Below are positions 22,194-23,467 of a stretch of DNA of 23,467 bases, piece after piece. Source of the DNA: Thermoplasmata archaeon (GTDB taxonomy: Archaea; Thermoplasmatota; Thermoplasmata; Thermoplasmatales; Thermoplasmataceae); the NCBI GenBank assembly GCA_021806355.1, contig JAJZXT010000193.1:1-23467 (forward strand). The letters are read 5' to 3'. Positions within the stretch are counted from its first letter, which is position 1. Every line of letters starts with the position of its first letter. A program made the translations under genes and the position numbers. The notes under the pieces are model-generated. The model made no database searches. It was not told where the DNA came from and saw only the letters and a list, made by a program, of their open reading frames with translations.

Positions 22194-23467
22194 TTGATCC
22201 CGGAAACTTTTAATTTTCTTAACCTGAGGGATTACCAGAAAGAAGCCATAGAATTTATTTTGGAAGGATTAAAATCCAAAGGAGGAGCAATCCTTGAGTC
22301 CCCAACAGGATCTGGCAAAACAATAATGTCCCTCGTTTCGGCAATATCCTATGCCAGGGAGAATAAGAAAAGAATCCTCTACCTGACAAGAACAAACTCC
22401 CAGCAGAACCAGGTTATCGAGGAGATAAGGAAATTAAGGGAATCCACGGAGATTAAGGCTGTTGCTATTCAAGGAAGAGGGAACCTGTGCCCTCTTTATA
22501 AGGAAATTGAAAATGAGGAAGATTTCAGCGCGGAATCACTCTCTAAAATGTGTTCTTCCCGAAAGAAAAAGGTAGTGGAGGGTCACCATGACGCATGCAG
22601 GTTCTATAATAACCAGGTGAGATCAGATGATGTAAAGAATTTGATTATAAGAGACCTGATCAGCCCGGAATTGGTTTATGAAGAACTCATACCAAGGGAT
22701 ATATGCCCATATGAAAGCATAAAATTCGCAATGAGGGATGCAGACATTTGCATAATGCCCTATTCTTATTTCCTCAATCCCAATATAGCACCATCTGTCC
22801 TATACAATTTACGAACCTCAAGGGAAAACATTGTCATAATTATGGATGAAGCGCATAATCTTCCGGATCTTTCAAGGGGAATCTTTTCATTTCACATTAC
22901 CATGCACCAGATTGAGCTGGTTGAGAAGGAATGCGCGGATTATGGAGATCCTGAATTCATTCCCAGAATAAGGGCGACTGATATCTGTGAATTCATTAGG
23001 AACGCGATCCTTGACATGGAAAAGGAGAGACTCTCTGATATTAATGAGAGCAGGGTCATGTTCATGGATTTCATTGAGTATATCACAATAAATGCGAAAA
23101 TAAACAGGGAAAAACTGGAGTTTATATTAGAAGGACTTGATTCCCTCGGAGACAGCATAGAAGAGGCAAAGGAAAAGCTTGGAAAGGTTCCAAGGTCACA
23201 CGTGAAAACACTGGCTTCTGAGATCAGGTTTTGCCTTAGCGCTGAGGATTCAAATTACATAGCCGTTATAAGAAAGGAGCTTGGCGGCTCTCTGGAAGCG
23301 TATTGCCTTGACCCTTCGATAGTCCTGGAACCTCTGCACGATTCACATACCATCCACTTATCAGGAACCCTGCGTCCATTTGAGATTTACAAAAAGATGA
23401 CTGGATTCGATAACATTCCCGCCAAAGCGATTGAGGATATATTCCCGAAAGGGAATCTCATGGTAGG
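22194..23467 (+). CDS. xpd: XPD/Rad3 family Fe-S DNA helicase, N-terminal part (runs off window)
   Basis: An uninterrupted frame of 424 codons runs from TTG 22194 to the window end. It shows the Q-like LRDYQKEAIEF, Walker A SPTGSGKT (K42), the Ia region YLTRTNSQQNQV, the DEAH box (D218, in IIMDEAHN), and motif HLSGTLRP near the end. Between Walker A and DEAH are four cysteines, C99 (RGNLCPLY), C120 (KMCSS), C135 (DACRF) and C171 (RDICPYE), the 4Fe-4S domain of XPD helicases. The enzyme unwinds DNA 5' to 3' in repair-related processes. TTG 22167, overlapping the TPR stop, is an alternative start. The C-terminal helicase domain lies outside the window. Confidence 0.95.
   Translation, partial: MIPETFNFLNLRDYQKEAIEFILEGLKSKGGAILESPTGSGKTIMSLVSAISYARENKKRILYLTRTNSQQNQVIEEIRKLRESTEIKAVAIQGRGNLCPLYKEIENEEDFSAESLSKMCSSRKKKVVEGHHDACRFYNNQVRSDDVKNLIIRDLISPELVYEELIPRDICPYESIKFAMRDADICIMPYSYFLNPNIAPSVLYNLRTSRENIVIIMDEAHNLPDLSRGIFSFHITMHQIELVEKECADYGDPEFIPRIRATDICEFIRNAILDMEKERLSDINESRVMFMDFIEYITINAKINREKLEFILEGLDSLGDSIEEAKEKLGKVPRSHVKTLASEIRFCLSAEDSNYIAVIRKELGGSLEAYCLDPSIVLEPLHDSHTIHLSGTLRPFEIYKKMTGFDNIPAKAIEDIFPKGNLMV

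Overview
The window looks like a chromosome segment of a thermoacidophilic archaeon of the order Thermoplasmatales (Ferroplasma, Thermoplasma, Cuniculiplasma relatives). The reasons are an XPD/Rad3 helicase, a lone XerA-type recombinase, an archaeal prenyl synthase, AGG/AGA-rich arginine usage, and single or first genes whose start codon lies about 27 nt downstream of a TATA-like box, as expected for leaderless transcripts. Genes inside operons use GGAGG-type ribosome sites instead. Genus is not decided by what I can see.

Layout. 1-430: insertion-sequence debris: the 5' end of a transposase running off the left edge, a perfect 24-bp palindrome at its start, and an IS200/IS605-like right-end hairpin. 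464-1060: a small polytopic membrane protein with the nickel/cobalt-permease HX4DH motif. 1057-6157 (minus): a complete SUF iron-sulfur assembly operon, sufC-sufB-sufD-sufS followed by an IscU/SufU scaffold, packed with overlaps or gaps of a few bases. 6247-6906 (plus): a divergent winged-helix regulator with three C-terminal cysteines (SufR-like). An imperfect inverted repeat sits exactly between the two divergent TATA boxes, suggesting an Fe-S-sensing switch.

6999-10746: the most unusual part, a five-gene AT-rich operon. It holds a secreted or membrane-tethered protein with ten cysteines, a single-domain ABC ATPase, a six-helix permease, and two proteins of identical topology (helix, asparagine-glycosylation-rich outer domain, helix) on either side of the transporter. 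I recognise none of the three exported proteins. The arrangement fits a dedicated export/immunity locus for a cysteine-rich extracellular protein (archaeocin-like or surface structure), which is a hypothesis.

10805-13014: divergent threonine 3-dehydrogenase and 2-amino-3-ketobutyrate CoA ligase, i.e. threonine to glycine plus acetyl-CoA. 13015-14958: an accessory patch with a two-gene orphan cassette and a decayed transposase. 15035-23467: ordinary chromosome: sugar-phosphate nucleotidyltransferase, GNAT acetyltransferase, ClC chloride transporter with CBS domains, XerA recombinase, short-chain prenyl diphosphate synthase, RNase HII, TPR protein and the N-terminal part of the Fe-S helicase XPD, which runs off the right edge. 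XPD is itself a client of the SUF pathway encoded in the same window.

No rRNA, tRNA or CRISPR array was seen.
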